Part shown: piece by piece, positions 34,009-45,796 of the stretch
Numbering within the stretch: the first letter of the stretch is position 1
How the letters are laid out: every line of letters starts with the position of its first letter
Origin: Alnus glutinosa
Lineage: Eukaryota; Streptophyta; Magnoliopsida; Fagales; Betulaceae
NCBI RefSeq assembly: GCF_958979055.1
Contig: NC_084889.1
Location: forward strand, 682,001-746,000
Reading direction: 5' to 3'
DNA: 64,000 nt
Made by a program: the position numbers and the translations under genes
The notes under the pieces: model-generated
The model's database searches: none
What the model saw: only the letters and a program-made list of their open reading frames with translations
Told to the model about the DNA's origin: nothing

Positions 34009-37000
34009 TTTGAATGATAGTGTGATTGCATTAATCCATAGATACATCAATATCTGCTAAGACAATACTATGGATAAAAGGCAGGCACTCCTCTACCCAT
34101 ACCATGTCTAGCATTTGAGAAATAGCACACTTAGCCAACACATGAGCCACCTTATTGGCATCCCTCCTAACATGCCTAACATCAACAGAAGGAAAATGAG
34201 AGAAAATAGTTTTAATGTCATCTAAGAGTTGTCCACAAACCCGGTTGGCATAAACCTTCCTTCTTAGGGCTGTAACCACCTCCAAATAGTCCATTTCAAG
34301 GATGATAAGTCTTCCTCCCATTTCTCTTCCGAACTGGATAGCATACCAGGCGGCCATGGCTTCTGCAGCTTGAGGGTTAATAGGGTTGGCAATTTTTGAC
34401 ACGACCCGCGAACCCGACACAAACACGACGCGGGAAAATAGGGTTTGAGTTTATCATAATCGAGTTCGGGTCATAATCGAGTTGACTCGATTATGACTCG
34501 GTTAAAATCGGGTTGACCCACCAAACACGATTAGACCCGATTATATTATAAATAAATAAATAAAGAAGTCTCCAAAACAGCAAAAGTGCAAAACCCTAGC
34601 CGCAATCCGCAAATGCCCGCACCATTTTTCTTTTCCCTTCACCTTTTTCGCGCCGCACGCCTACTTGCTCCAAGCCTCCAAGAGACTGTTCAGTGTCCTC
34701 TGTTCAGACCCCTTCTTCACTTCACTATTTATCTTGCGCCGGGGATCTGAGCTTCAGGATCTTGCAGTCTTACTGTTGGAGATCATCAACGGTAGGCACG
34801 CCATCGACGTGAACTACAACCCACACTCGGTGGTCGACTAGGCGGTGCCATTGATCAAGCACAGCGAATTCGTCAAAATCTGCGACCGCCGGATCGGTTC
34901 TCGGATCTAACTGTCCAAGCCCAACCGAACCTGCTCTACCTCATGTCCTCCGTCCTCATAGCCTATGGGATGAGGCGGTGCCGGTGAGCAGTGGCCAGTG
35001 AGCCAGTGAGCAGGAATGTGTTCGTCGGGTTCGTGTCGTGTAACCCGATTCATTATTGGGTCGTGCTATAGTTTGAAGTTATGACCCGATTAATAATTGG
35101 GTCGGGTTCGTGTTGAACCCGATTATGCAATCGGGTCAGCAAGGTCGGCACGAACCCGACCCGCTTACCATAATTGCCAAGCCTAGGGGTTAATAACAAA
35201 GGGAAGATACTTCGCTTTGATTGCCACCACATTGCCATCATCATCCCGGATCACTATACCCATCCCCATCTTCAGAGTCTCCTTATTAATGGCTGCATCC
35301 CAATTTATTTTCCATTTTCCTTCCGGAGTCTTGCTCCAAGACATAACCGATGCAGGTATGAGATTAGAAGAACCCAGCCCAGGGAGGTGACTCTGTGAGA
35401 AGCAATCCAAGGAATTCTTCACAGCAGCAATTACCTTACAAGGAAGAGTGAGCCCCCTTCCAAAAACATAGTCATTTGACTCATTTCATCTTAGCCACAC
35501 CAACTTGAATGTTGTAAGTACTTCCAACATATCACCTGGATCCAATTTTTCAAAGAAAAACAAGAGAAGTCCCCTACCATAGGTACTTTCACAAGACAAT
35601 TTATGGAACCGCCGATTACTCTCCTACCATACTGATTTAGCTGCTGGACACCTCCAAAGGCTATGAAAGGGAGTTTCTAGTTCCCTAGAACATATTGGAC
35701 AATGGGAATTTGGCACTATTTTCCTTCTATACATATTCAACATGGTGGGGGAGTAGATCATTAGCCACCTTCCAGCAAAAAGTTTTCAGCACCGGGGGTG
35801 CTTTCAACGACCAAATGAGACTCCAGATTTCATCTGAACCCTTCTCACCCGAACTTTCTCCAATTTCTCAAGCCTTATGTTTCACTTCCATATGGTAAGC
35901 ACTTTTCACCGTAAAAATTCCAGAATGCGTGTCTTTTCAAATAATCTTATCAGGTTGCCCAAGTGGACTGATAACAACGCTTCCAATACATGCCACATCC
36001 TCCGACCCAAACAACCTACGAAGGAGAAGATCTAAGTTCCAACCACCCAAATCAGGATCAATGAGGGTTTCCACCCAAGCCTCAGGGCCTAATTCTCCAC
36101 TAGGAGGTTGTAGTAACCGTGTATGGGGGGGAAGGTAGCCAAGCATCACCCCATATTTTAATACTAGCACCGTTTCCCACTCTCCACCCCACCCCCACCC
36201 CATTTTCCACAAGTGGTTTAGCCCCAAGAATGCTTCGCCAAGCAAAGGAAGGGCGACTCCCCAAGCGTGCCTCAAGAAAAGACCCATGCGGATAATACTT
36301 TTTCTTTAAAATTCGGGCTAATAGAGAATCAGGTGAAGAAATAAGCCTCCAACCTTGCTTTGCAAGCAAAGCTTTGTTGAAAATTTACAGATCCCGAAAA
36401 CCCATACCGCGACTTTGTTTGGAAATCCCTAACCTCTTCCAACTCATCCAAGCAATACACCCCATATTGGACTTGTGTCCCCACCAGAAATGGCTCATCA
36501 AGGAATTGATGGATTTGCACAAAGCCTTTGGTAGCTGGAACATACTCATACTGTAAGTTGGAATAGCTTGTACCACCGCTTTGATGAGAACTTCTTTCCC
36601 CGCTTGAGAGATGAACTTTTCTTTCCATCCATCCAACTTTTTCTTCACCCTATCGCGGATTGCAACAAAGGTCCTTGTCTTGGATCACCCCACCAAAGCT
36701 GGAAGACCAAGATATTTTTTAAAACTCGCCAAAACAGAGACACCTGAAGAGCTACGGATGGAAGTTCTAAAGGCTGTCGGGGTATTTTTACTGAAGAATA
36801 TAGAGGTCTTAGCTGCATTTAATTTATGCCTCAAGGCTTTCTCATAGACTTGCAACACTTGGGAAAGATTATTCCACTCCAAAGAATTTGCCATACAAAA
36901 CAAAAGAGAATCATCTGCGAAAAAAAGGTGGCTTAGCCTGGTTCCACAGGCCACTACCGAAACTTGTGAGATGTTGGATTCAGATTTAGCCTTAAGAAGT

Positions 37001-37125
37001 AAAGAGCTTAGTCCCTCCGCCACCAACAAGAAAAGATAAGGCGACAGAAGGTCACCTTGTCTCAGCCCCCGAGAAGGAATAATCCTTCCAAAAGGTGTCC
37101 CATTAACCAACACTGAGTAAGAAAC
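34009..37125 (-). mobile_element. 5'-truncated L1-type LINE with RT, zf-RVT and RNase H
   Basis: On the minus strand, domains run in order: reverse transcriptase end (VNGTPFGRIIPSRGLRQGD, LFFADDSLLF) at 37113-36685; connecting region (KFISQAGKEVLIKAVVQAIP; WWGHKSNMG) at 36648-36100; zf-RVT (CPICSRELETPFHSLWRCP) at about 35600-35980; RNase H (KINWDAAI, GMGIVIRDDDGNVVA) at 35422-35183, resuming at 34381-34031 after an 805-bp hAT insertion. The catalytic FADD motif survives, but frameshifts and stops split the frame. A short poly-A follows the stop at 34031. The 5' part (gag-like ORF, endonuclease and early RT) is absent beyond about 37125. Dead copy. Confidence 0.88.
34381..35185. mobile_element. 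Non-autonomous hAT element inside the LINE
   Basis: Begins tagggttggcaatttttgac and ends ataattgccaagccta; the ends are inverted repeats (ttggcaatt). Flanks agggttaa (34373-34380) and ggggttaa (35186-35193) are an 8-bp target duplication with one mismatch, the hAT length. Removing it rejoins the LINE RNase H frame (VINP followed by QAAEAMAAW). The interior is rich in acccga / gggtcg motifs and encodes no transposase. Confidence 0.88.
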
Positions 37126-37474
37126 GCTCTTTTTAGGAATGTACGTACATGCCTTAAAATATTTTGTTTAACTTTTGTATAAAGAATTGAATATTCTTTC
37201 AAGAGGAGGCACAGTTTTGTGCAAGGGTGTTGAGTCACTTTGCCTTAGTATTGATCCCCAGGCACAGTGAATAACACCTTGCCAAATCCCCTTACAGTTT
37301 TATATTGACTTATCAAAATATTCTTTCAAGATGCCCTTAGGAGAAATTAGCACATGGACATTGGCTTTTTAATTAATTATTTCAGGTTAAACTGTTAAAC
37401 TTCATTGCTATTCTCTTTAAAAAAATAAAATAAAAATTGCTCATCTTTTTTATTTGAAGTTATTCAACTTAGCT

Positions 37475-37505
<31 letters not shown>

Positions 37506-37544
37506 CTAACATGTTGTGATGGTGGGTAAGAGTTTTTGAAGTAA

Positions 37545-37800
37545 GTTTTATTTTTAAATAATAATAAAAAGCGATGATTAATGTGATATAAATTATAAAG
37601 AAATTGTATGGAAAAATATTTTTTTTTTTTGTTTTATAGTAAGCTCTCTTTTTTTTAAAAAAAAAAAAAAAATTAATTTTTATTTAAATAGCAATAAAAA
37701 TAATTGATGATACAAAAAAATGAAAAAAGTTAGAATGTCTTGAAGTTAATTTTTTTAAGAGAAAGTGAAAAATGAGAGGGAAGGGGAAGTAGGTTACCAA
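37545..37800 (+). repeat. AT-rich dispersed repeat, copy 3
   Basis: Shares attaatgtgatataaa, aatgtcttgaagttaa and gagagggaaggggaag with the 46.7-46.9 kb copy, and the core with copies near 16.3 and 17.1 kb. The end (ggttaccaaacac) resembles the inverted ends of the 16.2-kb element. Confidence 0.5.
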
Positions 37801-37833
37801 ACACATTCGGTGTTTCTTGAACTCTACCCTTCT

Positions 37834-37955
37834 TTGAGAGCGATTTCTATGAGGTTGTGGCAATGGTTGCATAAAACCATACTTTTGTGCCATTTTGAGA
37901 GCGATATCTATGGGGTTGTGGCAATGGTGGTATAAAGCCATACTTTTGTCACATT
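37834..37955 (+). repeat. 61-bp tandem duplication
   Basis: Two units, starting near 37834 and 37895, each with ttgagagcgat, ggttgtggcaatgg and ccatacttttgt. A short reversed match (ggcacaaaagtatggt) lies at about 38189-38204. Confidence 0.8.
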
Positions 37956-38227
37956 CAATGAGAAAGTGACAAGTTAGCTTGGAACAACTTAAGAAAAATA
38001 AACCAAAACATCATATTATTTCAAATCTGAATATTTTTTTTTTACTCTCTTTAGGTTTTATCTTTAGGATAAAAAGTAAAAGGATTTTTTTTTTTTTTTT
38101 TGGTTTTTCCTTCAAATTTGCAATATGTAGTGTTTTGATTTATTTTTTTGAAGTTGTTCAAAACAAACTTATTATACTCCCATTGGAAGGCACAAAAGTA
38201 TGGTCTCGTGCGACAACCCATAAAAGT

Positions 38228-38748
38228 TGTTGTTATAGTTTTCGGTATGGTGTGAATATGCACGCTCTTTTGATGTTTTCACGCTTCTTAATAATTATGC
38301 AAAACAACAAAAACTAAGGGACCCTTCCGGGGGTTCTCTCCGATGCCTAAATTAGCTTCTGTAAGAAAACAATACTCTGTGCATAAAAACTGAGTCATAG
38401 TTTATACCTGGGGTATGAGCCTATTTATAGGCAAAGAGGTGGAGTCAAAGCTGAATTAGAATTCCTACTCCTTGTCGATCTAGAATTGTTGTCAGAGTTC
38501 TAATCGAGATATAGAATTGATGTCAGAGTTATTATTGGACTCTGATCCTTTATTAGACTTCTAATCTAATATTTTCTTAGACTTCTGATCTGATTGGACC
38601 ATAAGTCCTATCCCAATTCCACCAGGGATAGGACTACTGATCAAACTATACTTGGGCTAATTAGAGTCTTATCCCAATTTACTGAGATAACTGTTACCTG
38701 ATTTTCCTGAACTCATTGGATCGGGTTAAGTGTAATTTATCCCCAACA
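38228..38748 (-). mobile_element. Solo LTR with 5-bp target-site duplication
   Basis: The plus strand begins tgttg and ends caaca, the inverted termini of an LTR. aaagt precedes (38223-38227) and follows (38749-38753). On the minus strand the sequence starts tgttggggataaattacac, has a TATA-like cctataaataggctc near 38430, and continues through ggcatcggagagaaccccc, typical of a Ty3-type LTR. No internal retroelement genes lie beside it, so it is probably a recombination-derived solo LTR of 521 bp. Confidence 0.78.
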
Positions 38749-38753
38749 AAAGT

Positions 38754-39380
38754 TATTCTAATTATTTTTAGGTCGATGACTGATTTGAGTGGGCTGATCA
38801 TGTGTTTTCATCACTATTGTATTTGATTCATTTACATTTTTATTGGAGGCCGTAAAATCCTTATTTTTACGCCACATCCGAATAGAACTTAGAAGATGCT
38901 ATTTTGAATGAAATGCGATAATTTAACCCATTTAATTCAAACTCCTATCAAGAATTTTACACTATGAGAGTATAATTTGTTTATTTTGAGAAAATTCAAA
39001 CATATGTTAGTTGACTTATTACTTATAAAAAAAAAAAATAATAATAAAAATTTAAAGAGTGATTGCCTTTAGTAAAGGAAATAGGTGGCCAAACAGCTAT
39101 TTTATTATTTTTATTTTGTAAAATAAGAAGTTAAGCGTGTTCAAGCTCTCTGATTAAGGTATTAGGGGCTAATAAGCCTCCTTTGTTCTGGAAGTGGGGG
39201 AAAAAAATAAAAATCATGTCCCACCAATTGGGGGAAATTGTGGAGATTCACTTTGTATCATGAAAGTTTTCCTTTCTTTGTTTATTTAAACGCAAAGTAA
39301 AAAATATTTACAATCTATTTAAAAAGATTTCGAGTGAGGTTATTGGGCTCTTAAAACAGGCCACTGCCCACTGGGCTTTT
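38754..39380. other. Intergenic spacer
   Basis: AT-rich, with A/AATA runs near 39025-39050. No gene or clear element. Confidence 0.5.
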
Positions 39381-41069
39381 GTCCAATTTGGGACTGCGCA
39401 ACAAAACGGTGCGTTTGTCACCGGATTCGTTGTAGCACTGCCACTGGTACGGCGCCGTTCAAATCAGGACCATGAGCTTTTTTTCCTCTCTTTCTACGAG
39501 GCCTGAGATTTTTGTGGGATTTAATCTGTGTGGGTAAGCTTTTTCTGTTTTTCGTTTCTCAGGCAGGCCTCTCTGCATTTGCTTTCTATTTCTGAAAACT
39601 ACCCAACGAAGTTTTCTTTCTCTGTTTTTATTTTTTTGTTCTTTGAATAATTTATGACCAGTTTGTTAACCTTGGCACGTAGATTAATGTGCATGTATAT
39701 AAGCTCACGATGTGTTTCTTTATGATCTTGCAAGATTCATTTTGATTAATCACAATTCTTGTTCCACCGGTTTTTCATGACACTTACCTGGGTGCCCACT
39801 AATTGTTTGATGAAATGCCTTACTGAGCCGGGTTCATTTGTAATCTATTAGAAAGGTGCTGAAAGAGTAACTCTTTGTGAATTTAGAAGCAAGACAATGC
39901 ATACTAACTTCTCACAAATGTTCTACCCTTTGCTTATGATTGTGCATCCTGCATATATTTGGTCCTTCAAGCATTGTGCACATAGTTATATGTTGGTATA
40001 TGCAGGAAATGTGTTCTTTTTAGCTTTGATTTTCGCTAGAAGAGTGATTCTTCCTTCTAGGGACATATGTATATGCCTATTTTTTTAGTAAATATTTTCA
40101 TTTATTGTCACGAGGCCTGACATCAATGGTAAAGAAATCTAATTAGAGGGTGAAAATTCAGGCGTCGTCTATCTAGATCACTTTTTGTAAGCCAATTGCT
40201 TCCATAGGAAACCATCTTTCTGTAGTGTCGTCTAGGTCGCTGATTGAGGAAAGGGACGATTGTTTTTTAGTAAATACTTTGTCTCTAATTATAAGGAGAG
40301 AGGGAGGAAACAGAGGAGTTCAATAAGTGGTGGTGATGGTGTTCTCTATTCGCTTGATGTCTTAGAACATCCTTGATTTTGCATCTGCAAAATGATTATC
40401 TTGATCTTGAAGAAGCAACAAAATGCTAGTGGTCAAATTTAGTTACACTTTCATCCAACTATATTTATTCATACCTTTTTATTATTCAGGATTTATTTTT
40501 CTTGATAGATTGTGAAGCTAATTTAGTGATTCTGCATGTAATATTACAAAACCTAAAAAGTTTTATTATTTGACATTGGACTAAATCTGTGACGATTGAA
40601 ATTTAGACCTACATGTATAAGCTACTTTCTACATGTGGGGCTTCACCTTTGCTTTCGACTAGTTTTGGGGTTGATGAGATTGATCTTTGTCTGTAGTCCA
40701 TGGTGGGCCGGGGACACAATGTGATCATCACACAATAATTTGAAATCTCACCATGTGATGATAAATCAAGGACACACTTAAATATTTCACTACTCACTTA
40801 AAAATTTTACTGACTATTAAAGTTTTTATTGGACGGGGGAACTAAAAGATTGAGAATTTCCCGCTGCTCTAGCTTTGTCAAATGTGTATTTTACTCTTTT
40901 CCCCTTTGAAATTCAAACAAGTTTAGTTCACATCCAGAGGTTTTCCCCTTTCTTGTGGGTTAGAAGTCGGGGTATGACAATTAGGGACTTGTTAATCATT
41001 TTACCAATTATAGACTGTTAAATCAATTTGTATTAGAATTGTAGTAAAAGTTGTAGTATTTTAAAAAAC

Positions 41070-41100
<31 letters not shown>

Positions 41101-41299
41101 TGTAAAGGAATTGCTAAATAGCGTGGCATTCGGTAATACGTGAACGGGGCTACTCTTTCGTTGCAGTATATAACTCCAGTAGTATGCTGGAGAGAGCTAC
41201 TGCCTCTGCTTCCTGTATCACGAAAAGGTAATAGTGTCTCTTTTCTGACCTTCTTTCTCTTTCTCCGTGTCAGTTACACCCACATTGTTGGAGCTAGTC
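39381..41299 (+). promoter_or_regulatory. Probable promoter and 5' UTR (with intron) of the At5g43822-like gene
   Basis: GC-richer leader-like sequence (ggtacggcgccgttc) ends in a good donor at 39533/39534 (gg|gtaagc). An acceptor ttgcag at 41161-41166 would start a second leader exon running into the ATG at 41300. This gives a 5' UTR intron of about 1.6 kb, in which 41071-41100 is an att repeat. Inferred from splice motifs only; an alternative start at 39470 gives just a short peptide. Confidence 0.4.
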
Positions 41300-43093
41300 A
41301 TGGAAGCGTTAGTGAAGAAATATCAGCAAAAGTTCAAAAAGGTTAGGGACGAGATGAACCGTTGGGATGACCTCCAATCTCGCTTACTTTCACAGTTCAG
41401 GAATGTCTCCTCCATCATCGAGAGGTTGCAGGTTACGCTATTCTAACCCACCCTAATTTCTCTTTTTTATACAGTTATTACTGTTTATTTTTTTTCTCTC
41501 AAAATATACTTTTTAGACTTTTGACCGTTGGTTAATTTGTCTGTGATCAGGTGCTTCAGGACTCCAAAAACTATGGTGCTCTGAATTGCGTGGACAACAT
41601 TGTAGACACGGTGCTAAGAAAGCAGATGGAGTCTTTGGAGATTATTTTGGTTTCTATGAAAAAAACCATGTAAGTGTTGAAAATTTGTTTTATTGGTTAT
41701 TGATTAGGGAGAGTTAAATATGCATATCGGTTGTTTGATAAATTTACTTTGAGACTATTGGAGTTTAGTTGCAATAAATTGAGCAATCGCATTTTATATT
41801 ATAGATCTAATCAGGTAACTCAACGGATCATGGAGATAAGCAATTTGTGTATCATACATTTTTGCCGCCTCACATGTTGTTGGCTCAGCATTTTCCGCAT
41901 CTGGAGGATCTTATTTTTCCCTTTATTTGTTGTAACTCACTAAATTTTATGATTTGTTTAAGGGAAGAGTTTCATAGAATTGTTTTGTCAATTGAGAAGA
42001 TTCATGGAGATAGTAGACAGCAAATTAAAGGTGGTTCTGGTAAGCCGAGTGCGAAACAACTGCAGCAACGAATTGGCATAAAACCCAGTCTGGCTGATTG
42101 CTTAGATGGGCTTATGGTTCTTTATGACATGCACCATTCAGAGTACGAACTTTTCTATGTCTGGAACTCTAGAATATGCCCTTTATGCTTTGTGTTATAT
42201 GTTCTCTAGAACCATGAAAAAATTTATAGTATGAGCTATTCTCAAGATATCAAATGAGGTATTAGGAGTGCTTAACCAATTGAGTTAATGACTTAACTGT
42301 TTTTTATTTGTCAGGTACCTTCTTAAAAAATCAGTGGTTTCAGCACTACCAGCACTTACCTTTAAACCCAGGTGTGCGAAAAAAGAAGAAGAAGTTGTTT
42401 TGAATATAATTCCTGTATTTTCATTTGTGTACGAACTAAGGTTCTTCAGACCTAATCCAAGTCTAAACTGGTTCATCTCTGAAGTTAATTATTTGGGTAA
42501 TCTGCCGAGTTCTCCCCATTCATATGTCAAATGATCTAGATAATTAGATTTGTCATATATTTTTGTGAACTATTTTTACAATTTTGGTCAATGTTTTGAT
42601 GTTAGCATGTATAATGACTCATTTTTTTTTAGTTCCAAATTCCACATGCATTCTACTGGTGTTTGGCTTAGACATGAATCTTGGATTATTTACATTGCAG
42701 TGCCAGTGACCTATGTGCTCTCCAACAACTCTTGGTTGATCAGCCTAACATCCCCAAAGAGGAAGGTATGCAAAGGACAAACAATAAAATGTCAATTAAA
42801 TCAAAGAAAAATATGGATAACACATAAGAAAAGGGAAATACTGGTTGTTGGCAACTGGGTTGCTGTGTTGTTGACATCGATTTGTGGGAAATTTTCTTAT
42901 GGTTAAAGAATACATTGGCTCAAGGAAATAGTTATTTCTTTTACTTTACCAAGTTTTGTAGTTTATTTATATTGGTTTCGGTTCTATCTCTCATAAATGG
43001 TTGCTGATTATAATACATTTATCATTTGATTGTCTTATTTTCCCTGCAGTTCAATCCATCTTTGATGTGATATTTGCAGAAGAAATTTGTTGA
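41300..43093 (+). CDS. At5g43822-like conserved protein, 198 aa
   Basis: Six coding exons: 41300-41431, 41551-41669, 41963-42142, 42315-42371, 42701-42765, 43050-43093 (stop TGA). They sum to 597 nt; all junctions are GT-AG and phases match. The start [20 protein letters not shown] is the ATG that opens the conserved helix. The protein is mostly helical and charged ([40 protein letters not shown]) and ends in [20 protein letters not shown]. It resembles the uncharacterised Arabidopsis protein At5g43822; coiled-coil interaction is likely but function is unknown to me. A reversed copy of exons 3-6 lies at 31943-33712. Confidence 0.92.
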
Positions 43094-43524
43094 TTTCACC
43101 GTATGATTGGGTAGAAAGTTTTGTATTGTGGATACCTGGAGCTGTGCGCATAATGGAGTTTGTTTGAATCATGTAATGGACAACCGGATGCACTTTTCTT
43201 TAGAAAGTTTTATAGTTTTTCAATAGGATGTTGAAACATGCTTACACACTTTGGTGGTTCATAAATGATTGTTTTGCATATTGATGTTGAAGTAAAAGAG
43301 AGAGTGAGCTGATTTTGGTATGTTTGATTGGTTGATCTTGAAGTCCATATCCATGCATGAATGAAGATGTTTTATTTCTTGAGAATGCTATGAAAACCAC
43401 GAGGTATTTTTCTGTTGGTTGTAGTAGACTACTATGCTCCATGTTCTTGTTTCAAACAACTCTCGATCTTAAGTGTCTTAGAGATAATTTTCTGTTTTAG
43501 AAGCTGGGTCCTTGAGCTAGTAGG
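41903..43524 (+). repeat. Inverted-repeat arm (functional copy)
   Basis: Segment duplicated in reverse at 31943-33712. Breakpoints are ggaggatctta (41903) and agctagtagg (43524). Identity covers coding and non-coding sequence alike. Confidence 0.88.
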
Positions 43525-43626
43525 TTCGGCCATGGAGGTGTTGGCTGTGAGTTTTGTAGGAAGAAGGACAGAAAACAAAACAGTAAGCACAAGGGAATAC
43601 GTGTCTTACATGGGAAAAGGTAATTA

Positions 43627-43628
<2 letters not shown>

Positions 43629-43698
<70 letters not shown>
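43629..43698 (+). repeat. Compound (CA)n(TA)n microsatellite
   Basis: About 45 bases of ca repeat followed by about 25 of ta repeat; uninterrupted and likely polymorphic. Confidence 0.95.
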
Positions 43699-44048
43699 AG
43701 TAAAGTGTGTCATGAAAATGATGGTTTGAAGGATAAATTAAAGGAAAGAAGCAAGGGGGGTGTCATGCTATTTCGTAGGATGAGTTAAGAAGGAAACAAA
43801 AATGAGTGAGGAAGAGTCCTAGACTCCTAGGGGCCTAAGAGGCATGAGAAGTGAGAGATACTAGGAATAAAATAAAAAGAATGGAAAGAGAAATGTAAGG
43901 AAAATATCAATTTGTAGGAATTCTTAGAATGAGTCCTTAAGGTTAAACAACTTTAATGTTTATGATTGATTTTTCATGCTTTTGAACGTCTTCTTCAATT
44001 CTCTGTTGCATCTTCACTCTGTCATAACTATTTGGGAGCACCTTGAGA

Positions 44049-44395
44049 TGGATTCGGGAGATCCGTGAGGCCCAACACCACAACCACGAAGACCCCTCCG
44101 TTGAAGGACATAACCGCCGGCATTAGCAGGTACCCGATGGCCGAGTTCACCCCGAAGAGCACAGCCTCGTTGATCCTCGCCACCGACCACATCCCCCCTC
44201 CTTCGAGGGTCTTCCCCTATAGCAGAGGTGCCTTGATCTGCCCCAGCGGCTTCCCAGCCGATCCTCCAAGTACAGGTAGAAGGCAGAGACGATGAGGAAG
44301 GCGAGGAGGATGAGGCAGGCGAGGAGGGCGATGAGGCATTAGTAGTCCACGATGACGTGCGCCAGAAGTTGAACAGTAATCGCTCGGCTCTGTTG
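44049..44395 (-). pseudogene. COPT-type copper transporter pseudogene
   Basis: Minus-strand translation in shifting frames gives LLFNFWRTSSWT, then a transmembrane stretch LIALLACLILLAFLIVSAFY followed by LYLEDRLGSR, and later [19 protein letters not shown] then [14 protein letters not shown]. These match the three membrane segments of plant COPT (Ctr-family) copper transporters, including the end of the GYLLM...MSFNGG region. At least one frameshift separates the first block from the next, and an in-frame stop follows the second membrane segment. No start codon or intact frame. GC-rich compared with its flanks, as expected of a coding relic. Confidence 0.75.
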
Positions 44396-45521
44396 AGATT
44401 GGGGAGACGGGTTGGGGGTTTGGGGAGACCGGAGAGTGAGAGGGAGACCGAAGAGAGAGAGAAATGAAAAAAAATAAAAGAAAATGATTAAAAAATAATA
44501 TTTAAAAAAAGTAGAGAGTGAACAGTAGTTAAAGTAGATAGTTGTACTTTTTCAACAGCTATTATAACTTTCATTGCTGGAGATGCTCGTATATATTCTG
44601 GAGTTGAATGCTACTACGTGGATATAGGAGGTACGCAAACAATATTTTGCGCTCAAATAGGGTACTCAGAGTTTGGAGGAATTTATTCTCAGGTCATGCC
44701 ATCATGCATGTGGTGGAAGAAAGGCATATTTTACAAACACTCAGATCAAATCTTGCACGAATGGAAAACCAACGTTAGGATGTGGATGTTGTTTGCTTTC
44801 TTATTGGCTTGAAGCCAGAGTATGAACTGGCTCGTGCACAGATTTTGTGTAGTTTTAAGCTTTCCCTCTCTGCATGAGGTTTTGTTTTAAGCTCTAGCGT
44901 TCTATACTCTTAGGTTATGAGTTTAGTGGTCAATAGTGGAGATCGATTACCTTTTGTTGTATCCTGTGGTGGTTCATGTGGAGAACCTGGTAGTAGAGGC
45001 TGCCGTGGTTCAGGCTTTGGAGCTTGCAAGCTTGCGGAAATATGTGGGTGGAAGTTGAAAGAATGCCACAGCAACTGTATCTTCAGTTTGAGGAGCTGGA
45101 AGGTGGAAATGGGTTTGATTGTCGGGCATGGGGAGTTTGTTGTGATTATGATTCGAGGGTCATTCCTCCATGTCCGTACTCTCAAAGTGGTGGCAGCGGC
45201 AGCAGCAATGGACGAGGTGGCGAGTTGCATGGTTTTGCTTATGAGCCTAGACTCCGTACACTGGTCACCGGACTTCTGGACCAGCTTACCACCATCCCAT
45301 TTCAGCATTTCAGTGGTTAATTAATTAGTAGTATTTAGGCAATGCAACGGTTGGGGACGGGGGTATATTTCCATCCAAAGTGACGGATAGGGAGATGGAA
45401 GGTCTTAATTGCCACATATCATTAACATTAGGGGGTCATTTACTAATTTTTAAACATTAAGAGCCATATTGTCATAGGGTGAATATATCAGAGAGGTAAA
45501 GTGTAATTTCATTTTTTTTTT
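44396..45521. other. Intergenic with MITE end and unassigned coding-like patch
   Basis: An AT-rich stretch ends in ttgctggagatgctc at 44574-44588, a typical Mutator-MITE terminus; the partner end was not found. At 44950-45310 the plus strand has a GC-richer patch with helix-like residues split between two frames (ENLVVEAAVVQALELASLRK and then EVERMPQQLYLQFEELE), suggesting a frameshifted coiled-coil gene relic I cannot name. Confidence 0.35.
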
Positions 45522-45796
45522 TTTTAGATCAGGATATTCCAGAGTGCCTATTTGGTGGACGATACCGCGGGCTCAGGCCCCTCCTTCGGTGGAGACCTTA
45601 TCTCGTGTAGAGGTCCATAAACAGCCTCAGACTAATTCCTGGCCCCAAACCTATGGCCTACTCAGAATTGGGGCGTTGAATCTCAAGCTTCACTCGAGTG
45701 GCTGGCCTCAAGATAAAAGTAACACCAAGCTGTTTCGAACTAGTGACCTTATGGGGATTATCCCCTAGAGGCCCCCATCCTTTGTTGAGTGGTAAG
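45522..45796 (-). mobile_element. SINE-like retroelement
   Basis: On the minus strand a ~260-bp body ends in a 14-base A tail (T run at 45522-45535). A tRNA B-box-like ggtcactagttcgaaaca lies at 45748-45731, close to the head as in tRNA-derived SINEs. Flanks aatttcatt (45515-45523) and aattcatt (45797-45804) may be an imperfect target duplication. The A box is not convincing, so the class is tentative. Confidence 0.55.

Larger units (their letters stand above)
37126..38227. other. Repeat-rich spacer
   Basis: Contains a T run (37479-37505), an AT-rich dispersed repeat (about 37545-37800) and a 61-bp tandem duplication. No gene seen. Confidence 0.55.

Noticed and set aside
41228-41273. A 46-base intron just before the At5g43822-like start
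   Set aside because: Too short for a plant intron; more likely continuous 5' UTR.
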